Of a stretch of DNA of 64,000 nt, positions 44,394 through 52,951 are shown one piece after another; the stretch's first letter is position 1, and the number at the start of each line of letters is the position of its first letter. A program made the position numbers and the translations under genes. A model generated the notes under the pieces. It had not been told where the DNA came from and did not search any database. It saw nothing but the letters and a program-made list of their open reading frames with translations. The DNA is from Micromonospora sp. C31 (GTDB lineage Bacteria > Actinomycetota > Actinomycetes > Mycobacteriales > Micromonosporaceae), in assembly GCF_018070575.1 (NCBI RefSeq), contig NZ_JAGPXN010000013.1, forward strand, positions 62,001-126,000. Reading direction: 5' to 3'.

Positions 44394-45344
44394 TCACGGC
44401 TGGTCCCCCTCGTAGTACACGAACCGGTTGCCGAGCTTCACCTGCACCAGCGTGATGATCAGGATGATCACGAAAAGCAGCCAGGCCATCGCGGAGGCGA
44501 AGCCCATGTGCAGGAACTGGAACGCCTCCTGGAACAGGTGGATCACATAGAACGACGCCGCGTCGCTGTTGAACGCCCCCTGCGTCTGCCGGTTGCCGAA
44601 ATACATGGTGTAGACCTCGGTGAACATCTGCAGCGACGAGATGGTGTTGACGATCAGCGTGAAGAACAGCGCGCCCGAGATCATCGGCAGCGTCACGTGC
44701 CGGAACCGCGCCCAGCCGCCGGCGCCGTCGATGCTCGCCGCCTCGTACAGGTCGCGCGGCACGTTCTGCAACGCGGCCAGGTAGATGATCACGGTGGAGC
44801 CGAGGCTCCACAGGCCCATCAGGACGATGCCGGGCATCACCCAGTCCGGGTCGGTGGTCCAGCTCGGACCCTCGATCCCGACCAGGGCGAGGCCGCGGTT
44901 GAGCAATCCGTCCTGGGTGTTGAGCAGGAGCAGGAACAGGATGCCCACGGCCACCGCCGGGGTCATCACCGGCAGGTAGAAGACGGTACGGAAGAAGCCC
45001 TGCAACCGCCCCACCCGCTTGAGCAGCAGCGCCAGCCCCAGCGAGATGGCCATCACCAGCGGCACGTGCAGGACGGTGTAGTAGACGGTGTTGCCCAGGC
45101 TGCGCGCCACCATCGGGTCGGCCATCAGCTCCCGGTAGTTGTCCAGGCCGGTGTAGCGGGGGGCGTTGATCGCGTCGTACTCCGTGAGGCTGAGCCAGGC
45201 GCTGGCGATCATCGGCCCGGCGTTGAAGACCAGGAACCCGACGATCCACGGCGCCAGGAAGAGGTACGCCCAGCGCGCCTCCCGCCGGGCCAGCGGCGTA
45301 CGACGCCGCCGGCCGGCTGGAGCGGGGACGGTGGTGGTGGCCAT
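44394..45344 (-). CDS. Sugar ABC importer permease (MalF-like)
   Basis: 316 residues. A basic N-terminus leads to YLFLAPWIVGFLVFNAGPMI, the usual first helix; six helices in all. The EAA loop is DLYEAASIDGAGGWARFRHV. It pairs with the downstream MalG-like subunit. ATG 10 bases after the binding-protein stop. No ATPase gene is present in the operon. Confidence 0.88.
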   Translation of the reverse strand: MATTTVPAPAGRRRRTPLARREARWAYLFLAPWIVGFLVFNAGPMIASAWLSLTEYDAINAPRYTGLDNYRELMADPMVARSLGNTVYYTVLHVPLVMAISLGLALLLKRVGRLQGFFRTVFYLPVMTPAVAVGILFLLLLNTQDGLLNRGLALVGIEGPSWTTDPDWVMPGIVLMGLWSLGSTVIIYLAALQNVPRDLYEAASIDGAGGWARFRHVTLPMISGALFFTLIVNTISSLQMFTEVYTMYFGNRQTQGAFNSDAASFYVIHLFQEAFQFLHMGFASAMAWLLFVIILIITLVQVKLGNRFVYYEGDQP

Positions 45345-45354
45345 CCCCCGAGGC

Positions 45355-46704
45355 CTACTTCGACGCCTTGTCGAGGGCGGCGGTCGCCTCCTGCTGGGCG
45401 CGGGCGAGCGCCTCCGCCGGCTGTGCCTGGCCGGAGAGGACCCGGTTGACCGCGTCCGTCCACGCCTTGTCGAACTCGGCGCCGGCGGGCGAGGCCGGCA
45501 TCGCGAACGCGGCGTCCTGCACGGAGCGGATGGTGGCCACGGCGTCGTCGAAGCGCCTGTTGCCGGTGGGCTGGTAGAGCTCGTCGAAGATCCGCTGGTC
45601 GGCGGTGACGTTGCCCGTGTAGACGCCGGTGAACGGCTGGCCGGCGGCCCTGCGCGCGTCGGCGCGGGCCTTGGCGGCGGCGACCCAGGTGTCGGTGGCG
45701 GTGACCTTCTTCATGAACGCGCACGCGGCGTCCGGGTTCTTCGCGCCCTTGGGAACCACCCAGGCCAGCCCGGAGGAGAGGGTCACCGGCCTGCCCTGCC
45801 GGTCGACGAACGGCCTGACCACCAGTTCGGCCTTCGGGGTGTTCTTGGCGGCCTGGTTGAGGAACCACTCCTCCATCGGCCAGGCGACGATCTGGTTCTT
45901 GGCGAGCGGGTTCTGCGCGCCGAAGAAGTCGAACGTGTCGCGGAAGGACTTGAACCTGCCCCAGCCGGCCTGGTCCTGGATCAGCTTGATCCCCGTGGTG
46001 AGCGCCTCGACCAGCCTCGGGTCGTCGAGGTTGGCCTTCGTACCGTCGGCGGAGAGCATGTCGACGCCGTTGGCCTTGGCCCACATGGGCAGGAACTCGG
46101 GGATCTTCGGGTCGATGCCGATGCGGGAGAGCCGGCCGCCGGAGACGGTGGCCAGCCTGGCGTTGAGCGCGGGCAGCCCGGCCCAGTCCGCGAGGTCGAC
46201 GTCGGCGGGGGTCAGGCCCTCCTGCCGCAGCAGCGCCTCGTTGAGGTACACCACCCGGACGCTGGAGAACTCGGGGACGCCGTAGACGGCGCCGTCGAGG
46301 GTGACCTGTTCCTTCGCGGCCGGCCGGTACTGCCCCATGTCGATGTCCTGCTTGTCGACGCAGTCGGTCAGCGGCTGGATGGAGCCACGTCTGGCGTAGG
46401 TGCCGATCAGCTTGCGGTCCATGTACACCAGGTCCGGCGGGTTGCCGGAGGCGACGGCGGAGAGGAACTGCTGCTCGTCGAACCCACCCTCGGTGATCTT
46501 CAGGTCGACGCCGGGGTTGTCGCGCCTGAACGCGTCGACGCGCGTGGTCGCGATCTCGTCCGACAGCCCGAAACCCATCGTGGACAGCGTGCCCTCGGTC
46601 GCGGTACCGCCGCCCTCGTCGCCGTCTCCGCCGACGCCCCCACACCCGCTGACCGCCAGGGCGAGCACCCCGACCAGCGCAGCCGTACGCACCATCCGTG
46701 TCAT
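45355..46704 (-). CDS. Sugar ABC importer binding lipoprotein
   Basis: 449 residues. The ATG at 46704 has GGAAGG 6 bases upstream; an earlier start at 46752 is less likely. Lipoprotein signal with lipobox LAVSGC (Cys about residue 21). The family-1 solute-binding fold shows GNPPDLVYMDRKLIGTYARR and PLTDCVDKQDIDM. First gene of the importer operon. Ligand unknown. A LacI-type AGCGCT core lies about 60 bases upstream. Confidence 0.87.
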   Translation of the reverse strand: MTRMVRTAALVGVLALAVSGCGGVGGDGDEGGGTATEGTLSTMGFGLSDEIATTRVDAFRRDNPGVDLKITEGGFDEQQFLSAVASGNPPDLVYMDRKLIGTYARRGSIQPLTDCVDKQDIDMGQYRPAAKEQVTLDGAVYGVPEFSSVRVVYLNEALLRQEGLTPADVDLADWAGLPALNARLATVSGGRLSRIGIDPKIPEFLPMWAKANGVDMLSADGTKANLDDPRLVEALTTGIKLIQDQAGWGRFKSFRDTFDFFGAQNPLAKNQIVAWPMEEWFLNQAAKNTPKAELVVRPFVDRQGRPVTLSSGLAWVVPKGAKNPDAACAFMKKVTATDTWVAAAKARADARRAAGQPFTGVYTGNVTADQRIFDELYQPTGNRRFDDAVATIRSVQDAAFAMPASPAGAEFDKAWTDAVNRVLSGQAQPAEALARAQQEATAALDKASK

Positions 46705-46765
46705 GACGTTCCTTCCGGACCCGGCGGGCGGCTCTGCCCGCGCGAGGCGCACTTCTCCGCTCGGC

Positions 46766-46771
46766 AGCGCT
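46766..46771 (-). promoter_or_regulatory. Possible LacI-type operator core of sugar importer
   Basis: AGCGCT within GAAGCGCTGC, 62 bases before the binding-protein start, next to a TTTAGAAG stretch. Imperfect, so tentative. Confidence 0.25.
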
Positions 46772-46839
46772 TCTAAACGTCCGAAGTGGATCAGTTTCCG
46801 CGCGACGTCCGCCCCGACGCCGACGGCCGGGAGGACGGG

Positions 46840-47916
46840 TCAGACGGCCGGCGGGGTGAGGAGGTAGTCGTCGGCCTCGGAGCTCCACCTCAGCTCGACC
46901 ACGCCACTGGTGGCCGCCGCCTTGCAGAACTGGAGGAAGCTGCGGTAACCCAGCTTCTTCTCGCTGAAGTCGGGCCGCGCCCGGCGCAGCTGGTTCTTGA
47001 GGCCGGAGAGCGCCACCGCGCCCTCGTCGCCGGCGAGGTCCGCCACCACCGAGCCGAGCAGCCCGAACGCCACCTCACGGTCGCCGTGCTCGGGCAGGGA
47101 CACCTCGGGGTCGCCCTTGGCGGGCCCCTCCGCCAGCTCGACCACGTTGTGCTGGGCGAGGTGGCGCATCAGCTCCCCGAAGGTGCGGAACCCGTAGTCG
47201 GACTCGCTGAACGTCGGGTCCTTGCGCAGCAGGGTGCGCTTCAGCGTCGAGGCCGTCACCTCGCCGCTCGAACTGCCCTGGAGGCCGGCGACGGTCTGGG
47301 CCACGAACACGGCGAGCGTGTCGACGTCCCGGGCGGCCTCCTCGGCCGCCGGCTGCGGCTCGGGCTCCTGCTCCACCCGCGGCACGTCGGGGTTGGGCAG
47401 GCGGGCCGGGCGGCCCCGCCGGACCCGGGCGGGAGGGATGTCGACGCCCTCCAACCGGTCGTAGTAGAGGAACTCGTCGCACGCGGGCGGCAGCAGCGCC
47501 GAGGTCGAATTCTCCACGCCCACGCCGATCACGCGCTTGTTGAGCTCACGGAGCTTGTGGACCAGCGGGGTGAAGTCGCTGTCGCCGGTGCAGATGACGA
47601 AGGTCGAGATGTAGCCGCGCTCGAAGGCCAACTCCACCGCGTCCACGGCCATCTTGATGTCGGCGGCGTTCTTGCGGGAGGCACCCATCCGCTGCGGAAT
47701 CTCGATGAGCTCGACGTGCGAGCGGGTGAGCATCCGCCGGTCCTCGTCGAAGTAGGACCAGTCCGCGTACGCCCGACGCACCACCACCCGGCCGCGCTCG
47801 GCGAGGGCGTCGGCGATGGGACGGAAGTCGAAGGCCGCGCCGCCGAGGTGGTCGCGGGCCCCCAGCGCGAGGTTCTCGTAGTCGAGGAAGAGGGCGATGC
47901 GGTCTTCGTGATCCAC
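46840..47916 (-). CDS. NYN-domain (PIN-like) protein with two OST-HTH/LOTUS domains
   Basis: 358 residues from a leaderless GTG at 47916. Residues 1-160 are a NYN/LabA-type nuclease fold: RIALFLDYENLALG (first Asp), AADIKMAVDAVELA (second Asp) and FVICTGDSDFTPLVHKL (Gly-Asp-Ser-Asp). A linker follows, then LOTUS units at about 218-280 (TLKRTLLRKDPTFSESDYGF) and 290-355 (LKNQLRRARPDFSEKKLGY). LOTUS domains bind RNA, often G-rich structures; with a metal-dependent nuclease fold, RNA processing is the likely role, but the target is unknown. Confidence 0.87.
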   Translation of the reverse strand: MDHEDRIALFLDYENLALGARDHLGGAAFDFRPIADALAERGRVVVRRAYADWSYFDEDRRMLTRSHVELIEIPQRMGASRKNAADIKMAVDAVELAFERGYISTFVICTGDSDFTPLVHKLRELNKRVIGVGVENSTSALLPPACDEFLYYDRLEGVDIPPARVRRGRPARLPNPDVPRVEQEPEPQPAAEEAARDVDTLAVFVAQTVAGLQGSSSGEVTASTLKRTLLRKDPTFSESDYGFRTFGELMRHLAQHNVVELAEGPAKGDPEVSLPEHGDREVAFGLLGSVVADLAGDEGAVALSGLKNQLRRARPDFSEKKLGYRSFLQFCKAAATSGVVELRWSSEADDYLLTPPAV

Positions 47917-47923
47917 GCAGGTC

Positions 47924-47929
47924 AGCCTA
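47924..47929 (-). promoter_or_regulatory. -10 element for leaderless NYN gene
   Basis: TAGGCT 7 bases before the GTG at 47916. Confidence 0.45.
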
Positions 47930-48050
47930 CCCCCGGCGGAATGCCGCACCGTCCCGGTCCGGCACCGCCCGGCGCGTCGCCACGGCGGCCTGCCCCGGGC
48001 GTGGGTGAAAAGTTGCGCTCCCGATCTCCCGGCGTTCACCCCCGCACCGC

Positions 48051-48056
48051 TAGCAT
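48051..48056 (+). promoter_or_regulatory. -10 element for leaderless nuclease gene
   Basis: TAGCAT 8 bases before the ATG at 48065. Divergent from the NYN gene. Confidence 0.4.
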
Positions 48057-48064
48057 CGCTGCTC

Positions 48065-49255
48065 ATGAATATGAGGAGCAGTGCCCGCTCAGGGCCCAGA
48101 AGGCTGGCGACGGCGTTCGCGCTCGCCGTCGCGCTGGTGGCGCCCGTGGCGGTGACGGCGGCGGCGTCGGCCGCCACCACCCTGACCGTGACCCAGGCGC
48201 TCGCCGCGCAGGACGGTCGGACGGCCGCCGTGACCGGCTACGTCATCGGCCAGCCGACCAGCAGCACGACGGTGCTCAGGTCCGGCTTCACCTCGGACAC
48301 CGCGATCGCGATCGCCGACACGGCGGCCGAGACCGGCCCGAGCCGGATGCTCTACGTCCAGGTCACCGCCGCCTACCGCAGCACGTTCGGGCTGCTCACC
48401 AACCCGGGCCTGCGGGGCCAGCGGATCACCGCCACCGGGGCGCTCACCGCCTACTTCAGCCACGGCGGCCTGAAGAACCCGACGGCGATGACCCTCGGCG
48501 GCACCGCTCCCTCGCCGAGCCAGTCGCCGACGCCGGGTCCGACCCCCACCGCCCCCGGCGGCGGATACGACTCGACCTACTACGCCAACGCGGTCGGCAA
48601 GTCCGGCACCGCGCTGCGCAGCTCGCTGCACTCGATCATCAAGGTGCAGACGAAGCTCTCCTACGACCAGGTGTGGGAGGCGCTGCGGGACACTGACCAG
48701 GACCCGGCGAACAGCAGCAACGTCATCCTGCTCTACACCGGGCGGTCGCAGAGCAAGACCAGCAACGGCGGCGGCGTCAACGACTGGAACCGCGAGCACG
48801 TCTGGGCCAAGTCGCACGGCGACTTCGGCACCTCGACCGGCCCGGGCACCGACGTCCACCACCTACGGCCGACCGACGCCTCGGTGAACTCGACGCGCGG
48901 CAGCAAGGACTTCGACAACGGCGGCAGCCCCGTCGGCGAGGCGCCGGGCTGCTACACCGACGCCGACTCGTGGGAGCCGCGCAACGCGGTCAAGGGCGAC
49001 GTGGCACGCATGATCATGTATATGGCGATCCGGTACGAGGGCACCGACGGCTGGCCCGACCTGGAGCTGAACCAGTCGGTCAACAACGGCACCGCGCCGT
49101 ACCACGGCCGGATGTCGGTGCTGCTCCAGTGGAACCAGGCCGATCCGCCGGACGCCTTCGAGAAGCGCCGCAACCAGCGGATCTACGAGCGCTGGCAGGG
49201 CAACCGGAACCCGTTCGTCGACCACCCGGAGTGGGCGACCGCCATCTGGGGCTGA
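48065..49255 (+). CDS. Secreted endonuclease I family nuclease with N-terminal OB-like domain
   Basis: 396 residues. Signal peptide to about 36. Residues 40-155 resemble the OB-fold/DUF6359-type domain found before secreted nucleases (TLTVTQALAAQDGRTAAVTG). A Pro/Ser/Thr linker leads to the EndA/NucM domain with NDWNREHVWAKSHGDFG and DVHHLRPTDASVNSTRGSKDF, the beta-beta-alpha metal site. It should degrade extracellular DNA or RNA for nutrition. Leaderless ATG. Confidence 0.87.
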   Translation: MNMRSSARSGPRRLATAFALAVALVAPVAVTAAASAATTLTVTQALAAQDGRTAAVTGYVIGQPTSSTTVLRSGFTSDTAIAIADTAAETGPSRMLYVQVTAAYRSTFGLLTNPGLRGQRITATGALTAYFSHGGLKNPTAMTLGGTAPSPSQSPTPGPTPTAPGGGYDSTYYANAVGKSGTALRSSLHSIIKVQTKLSYDQVWEALRDTDQDPANSSNVILLYTGRSQSKTSNGGGVNDWNREHVWAKSHGDFGTSTGPGTDVHHLRPTDASVNSTRGSKDFDNGGSPVGEAPGCYTDADSWEPRNAVKGDVARMIMYMAIRYEGTDGWPDLELNQSVNNGTAPYHGRMSVLLQWNQADPPDAFEKRRNQRIYERWQGNRNPFVDHPEWATAIWG

Positions 49256-49274
49256 TCCGCCCCCGCCCCACGTC

Positions 49275-49306
49275 GCGGCCGGTCCCCCCGCTCCGGGACC
49301 GGCCGC
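49275..49306. terminator. Bidirectional hairpin between convergent genes
   Basis: Perfect 12-bp stem GCGGCCGGTCCC with an 8-base loop. Confidence 0.65.
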
Positions 49307-49373
49307 GCGCCGCCCCCCGGCGTGCTGGGCGGTCTCGGCGAGGTGCCCCCCGCCCGGGTCCGCGCGGTTCGGC

Positions 49374-50006
49374 TCAGCGCCGGCGGGCGTACGCCAGCGG
49401 CAGCGGGCTCGACTGGCCGCTGAACGTGCCGGTCAGCACGGCGCCCTCCGACGCGGTGCCGCCGTCGAGGCGGCGGACGACTGCCAGCTCCACGGCGTCG
49501 GTGACGATGACGGTGAGGTCGTCGTCCAGCACGCTGCGTACGGCGCCGACGGGCGGGACCTCGGCACCCCGGGTGCCGCTGCCGGCGATGGCCATCGACA
49601 GCTCGCGGTACTCCCGCCGGCCGTCGGTCTCGAAGAACTCCTCCGCCTGCCCGGCGTCGGCGAACACGGCAGCGGCCAGCGTCGCGGCGTAGACGGGGTC
49701 GGCACAGGCGTCGTAGACCCAGCGGCGACCGAGCACGGAGTGTTCGGTGGTGCCGACGAGCCACTCGTCGCCACCGTCGAGGGGTGCGCCGCGGTAGGTC
49801 AGGGGAACCTGGTGGATCGGCCCGTCGCCGGCCCGGACGAGCAGCGTCTCGACGCCGACGGCACCGGCCGGATCGTCGAACCGGTAGGCCGCCACGCGCT
49901 CGACGTCGCCGCTGGCCGGGCCCTGGTACCACGGCCGGCCGGGCAGCCACGCCGCCAGCAGTGCGAACTTCGTGGGGTGCATCCTCGCCCGGTGCAGCAG
50001 CGCCAT
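49374..50006 (-). CDS. Stand-alone maltokinase N-terminal cap-like protein
   Basis: 210 residues from a leaderless ATG at 50006. MALLHRARMHPTKFALLAAW, FDDPAGAVGVETLLVRAG and VPLTYRGAPLDGGDEWLVG are features of the N-terminal cap domain of actinobacterial maltokinases (Pep2/Mak). The kinase domain is absent: the protein ends after the cap. Such separate cap proteins are often annotated as 1,4-alpha-glucan branching-like, without evidence. Function unknown; a partner kinase is not in this window. Confidence 0.7.
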   Translation of the reverse strand: MALLHRARMHPTKFALLAAWLPGRPWYQGPASGDVERVAAYRFDDPAGAVGVETLLVRAGDGPIHQVPLTYRGAPLDGGDEWLVGTTEHSVLGRRWVYDACADPVYAATLAAAVFADAGQAEEFFETDGRREYRELSMAIAGSGTRGAEVPPVGAVRSVLDDDLTVIVTDAVELAVVRRLDGGTASEGAVLTGTFSGQSSPLPLAYARRR

Positions 50007-50013
50007 ACGTCGC

Positions 50014-50019
50014 ATCGTA
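50014..50019 (-). promoter_or_regulatory. -10 element for leaderless cap-protein gene
   Basis: TACGAT 7 bases before the ATG at 50006. Confidence 0.45.
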
Positions 50020-50235
50020 GGGGCACCGTCGGGCCCGGCGCTGACCCGACCGAGCCCGACGGCCCCGGGGCGGAGAGGTCCGGGCACCCGAGCCCCGGAT
50101 CACGCGGTGGGGCAGCCCGGCGACGCGTACCAGGTCCCGCACGGTCGGGCGGCACGCGCCCCCGCCTTGCCGGGCCGACGGGCGTGTGGTTGGTTTCGGG
50201 GGCAGCCAGATCAGCGGCACAGCGAGGAGACGCGC

Positions 50236-51036
50236 GTGGACGACCCGGTTCTCGTCGAGCGGGACGGCCCCGTCCAGACGTGGACGATCAACCTGCCGGA
50301 GGCCCGCAACCCCATCTCCGGCGACGACGTGATCGACGCGTTGGTCGCCCGGGTCGACGCGGTCAACGCCGACCGGACGGTGCGGGCGGTCATCCTCACC
50401 GGCGCCGGCAGCGCCTTCTCCGCCGGCGGCAACGTCAAGGACATGGCGGAGCGGGTCGGCCTCTTCGGCGGCGCACCGCACGAGCTGCGCGACGGCTACC
50501 GCCGCGGCATCCAGCGGATCCCCCGGGCGATGTACGCGTGCGACGTGCCGCTGATCGCGGCGGTCAACGGGGCGGCGGTCGGCGCCGGCTGCGACCTGGC
50601 GCTCATGTGCGACCTGCGGATCGCCTCGGAGCGGGCGTTCTTCGCGGAGAGCTTCGTCAAGCTCGGCATCATCCCCGGCGACGGCGGCGCCTGGCTGCTG
50701 CCCCGGGCCGTCGGGGCGGCCCGGGCCGCCGAGATGGCGCTGACCGGTGACCGCGTCGACGCCGCGACCGCCCTCGAGTGGGGGCTGGTCTCCCGGGTCG
50801 TGCCGCACGACGAACTGCTCACCGAGGCGCGCCGGCTGGCCGACCGGGTGGCCGCGAACCCGCCGCACGCCGTACGGATGGCCAAGAAGCTGCTGCGCGA
50901 GTCCCAGCACCAGAGCCTCGACAGCATCCTGGAGCTCTCCGCCGCGATGCAGGCGCTGGCGCACCAGACCCGCGACCACGAGGAGGCGGTCCGGGCCTTC
51001 CTCGACCGGCGCGAGCCGCACTTCACCGGGGAGTGA
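50236..51036 (+). CDS. Crotonase-fold (enoyl-CoA hydratase/isomerase family) protein
   Basis: 266 residues. GTG at 50236 behind GAGGAGA. AFSAGGNVKDMA and NGAAVGAGCDLALMCD are the oxyanion-hole and CoA-binding segments of the fold. The two catalytic Glu of true hydratases are not at their usual places: GCDLALMCD has Asp where GCELAMMCD has Glu, and AESFVKLGIIPG lacks the PE before LG. PGDGGAWLLPRAVG adds an Asp seen in some isomerase-like members. Hydratase activity is therefore doubtful; another CoA-ester reaction is likely. Confidence 0.85.
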   Translation: MDDPVLVERDGPVQTWTINLPEARNPISGDDVIDALVARVDAVNADRTVRAVILTGAGSAFSAGGNVKDMAERVGLFGGAPHELRDGYRRGIQRIPRAMYACDVPLIAAVNGAAVGAGCDLALMCDLRIASERAFFAESFVKLGIIPGDGGAWLLPRAVGAARAAEMALTGDRVDAATALEWGLVSRVVPHDELLTEARRLADRVAANPPHAVRMAKKLLRESQHQSLDSILELSAAMQALAHQTRDHEEAVRAFLDRREPHFTGE

Positions 51037-51146
51037 GCGGGCCGGCCGGCCGGTGACGGCTGTGCCGCCGGAGCTGGCCGTCCCGCGGCTGTCGGGCCGT
51101 CGACCGGCCCCGGCCGGCCTCCCGGGTGCGGCGCAGCCCCGGCGGG

Positions 51147-52241
51147 TCAGCGCCGCACGCGCGCGCCGGTGCCCCGCACGAGCGCCTCCACCTCCCGGAG
51201 GCTGGCCATCGAGGTGTCGCCCGGCGTGGTCATCGCCAACGCGCCGTGCGCCGCGCCGTACTCGACGGCCGTGCCCAGGTCGCCCTTCTCCAGCAGGCCG
51301 TAGATCAGGCCGGAGGCGAAGCTGTCGCCGCCGCCGACCCGGTCCATGATCTCCAGGCGGGGCCGGTGGGTCGCCTCGACGAACTTCCCGTCGGCCCAGG
51401 CGATCGCGCCCCAGTCGTTGACGGTGGCGGTGCGCACCGTACGCAGGGTGGTGGCGACGACCTTGAAGTTGTCGTACTCGCTGGTGGCCGCCTCGATCAT
51501 CCGCTGGAAGTTGGCCACCTCCAGCTCGGACAGGGAGGCGTCGGTGTCGGGCACCTCGAAGCCCAGCGAGGCGGTGAAGTCCTCCTCGTTGCCGATCATC
51601 ACGTCGACGTAGCGGGCGAGCCGGCGGTTGACCTCCCGCGCGCGGTCCTGCCCGCCGACCGCCTTCCACAGGCTGGGCCGGTAGTTGAGGTCGTACGAGA
51701 CGACGGTGCCGTGCCGGGCGGCGGCGGCCATCGCCGCCTCCATCGTCTCCGGGGTGGTCTCGGACAGGGCGGCGTAGATGCCGCCGGTGTGCAGCCACCG
51801 CACCCCCAGCGTGCCGAACAGGTGGTCCCAGTCGACCTGGTCGGCCCGGAGCTGGCTGGCGGCGCTGTGGCCGCGGTCGGACGTGCCGACCGCGCCCCGC
51901 ACGCCGAAGCCGCGCTCGGTGAAGTTGAGGCCGTTGCGCACGGCGCGGCCGACCCCGTCGTAGGGCAGCCAGGTGACCAGGGACGTGTCGACTCCGCCCT
52001 GGAGCACGAGGTCCTCCAGCAACCGGCCCACCTCGTTGTCGGCGAACGCGGTGACCACGGCGGTCCGCAGCCCGAAGCAGCGGCGCAGCCCGCGTGCCAC
52101 GTTGTACTCGCCGCCGCCCTCCCAGGCGCGGAAGGTGCGGGCGGTGCGCACCCGGCCCTCGCCCGGGTCGAGCCGCAGCATGATCTCGCCCAGGGAGACC
52201 AGGTCGTAGCGGCACTCGCCGGCCGGACGGATCGACAGCAT
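51147..52241 (-). CDS. kdgK: PfkB-family kinase, likely 2-keto-3-deoxygluconate kinase
   Basis: 364 residues. LVSLGEIMLRLDPGEG and AWEGGGEYNVARGL are the substrate side; RVGGGDSFASGLIYGL is PfkB signature 2 with the catalytic Asp. ATG behind GGAGG, 3 bases after the eda stop. The pairing with a KDPG aldolase fixes the likely substrate as KDG, giving KDPG. The protein is longer than the usual 310 residues. Part of the KDG catabolic module. Confidence 0.83.
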   Translation of the reverse strand: MLSIRPAGECRYDLVSLGEIMLRLDPGEGRVRTARTFRAWEGGGEYNVARGLRRCFGLRTAVVTAFADNEVGRLLEDLVLQGGVDTSLVTWLPYDGVGRAVRNGLNFTERGFGVRGAVGTSDRGHSAASQLRADQVDWDHLFGTLGVRWLHTGGIYAALSETTPETMEAAMAAAARHGTVVSYDLNYRPSLWKAVGGQDRAREVNRRLARYVDVMIGNEEDFTASLGFEVPDTDASLSELEVANFQRMIEAATSEYDNFKVVATTLRTVRTATVNDWGAIAWADGKFVEATHRPRLEIMDRVGGGDSFASGLIYGLLEKGDLGTAVEYGAAHGALAMTTPGDTSMASLREVEALVRGTGARVRR

Positions 52242-52244
52242 GAC

Positions 52245-52910
52245 TCAGGCCTCCGTGGTGGGTCGGGCGGCTTCGACTGCCGCGGCGGTGCGGGCGGCGA
52301 CCTCGTCCCACCGTCCGGCGGCGATCAGGTCGGGGGCGACCATCCAGGTGCCGCCGACCGCCAGCACGGCGGGCAGGGCAAGGTAGTCCGCGAGGTTGCC
52401 GGTGTCGACCCCGCCGGTCGGGATGAACCGCACCGAGCGGAACGGAGCGGCGAGCGCCCTGATCATCGCGACGCCGCCGAGCTGCTCGGCGGGGAAGAAC
52501 TTGACCGTGTCGAGCCCGGCGTCGAGGGCCATCTGGATCTCGGTGCCGGTGGCGACGCCGGGGAAGACGGGCACGCCCATCTCCTGGCAGCGCCGGACGA
52601 CCGCCGGGGCGAACCCGGGGGTGACGACGAAGCGGGCGCCCGCCTCGACGGCCCGGTCGACCTGGGCCGGGGTCAGCACGGTGCCGGCGCCGACGAGCAG
52701 GTCGGCCCGCCCGGACATCACCCGGATCGCGTCGGCGGCGGCGTCGGTGCGGAAGGTCACCTCGGCCGAGCGCAGCCCGCCCCGGACGAGCGCGTCGGCC
52801 AGCGGGGCGGCGTCGCGGGCGGCGTCCAGCACGACGACCGGCAGGATCCGGGCCGCGACGACGGCCGCGACGACCGCACGCTTCTGTTCATCATCATGTA
52901 CGCCAGTCAC
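52245..52910 (-). CDS. eda: 2-keto-3-deoxy-6-phosphogluconate aldolase
   Basis: 221 residues. RILPVVVLDAARDAAPLADAL, LRSAEVTFRTDAAADAI (Glu and Arg of the active site), LLVGAGTVLTPAQVDRAVEAG and LDTVKFFPAEQLGG (Schiff-base Lys) are the class I KDPG aldolase motifs. It cleaves KDPG to pyruvate and glyceraldehyde 3-phosphate. A GTG at 52910 has TAGGGT 7 bases upstream, so leaderless. Upstream gene of the eda-kdgK operon, divergent from the IclR regulator. Confidence 0.87.
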   Translation of the reverse strand: MTGVHDDEQKRAVVAAVVAARILPVVVLDAARDAAPLADALVRGGLRSAEVTFRTDAAADAIRVMSGRADLLVGAGTVLTPAQVDRAVEAGARFVVTPGFAPAVVRRCQEMGVPVFPGVATGTEIQMALDAGLDTVKFFPAEQLGGVAMIRALAAPFRSVRFIPTGGVDTGNLADYLALPAVLAVGGTWMVAPDLIAAGRWDEVAARTAAAVEAARPTTEA

Positions 52911-52919
52911 ATACGTGAC
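52906..52919. promoter_or_regulatory. Candidate IclR/KdgR operator
   Basis: GTCAC-ATAC-GTGAC inverted repeat overlapping the eda start codon and -10, between the divergent eda and IclR genes. Confidence 0.5.
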
Positions 52920-52923
52920 CCTA
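52918..52923 (-). promoter_or_regulatory. -10 element for leaderless eda
   Basis: TAGGGT 7 bases before the GTG at 52910. Confidence 0.45.
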
Positions 52924-52951
52924 GCGGCGTCGGCCGGGCTGTCAACCCCGC

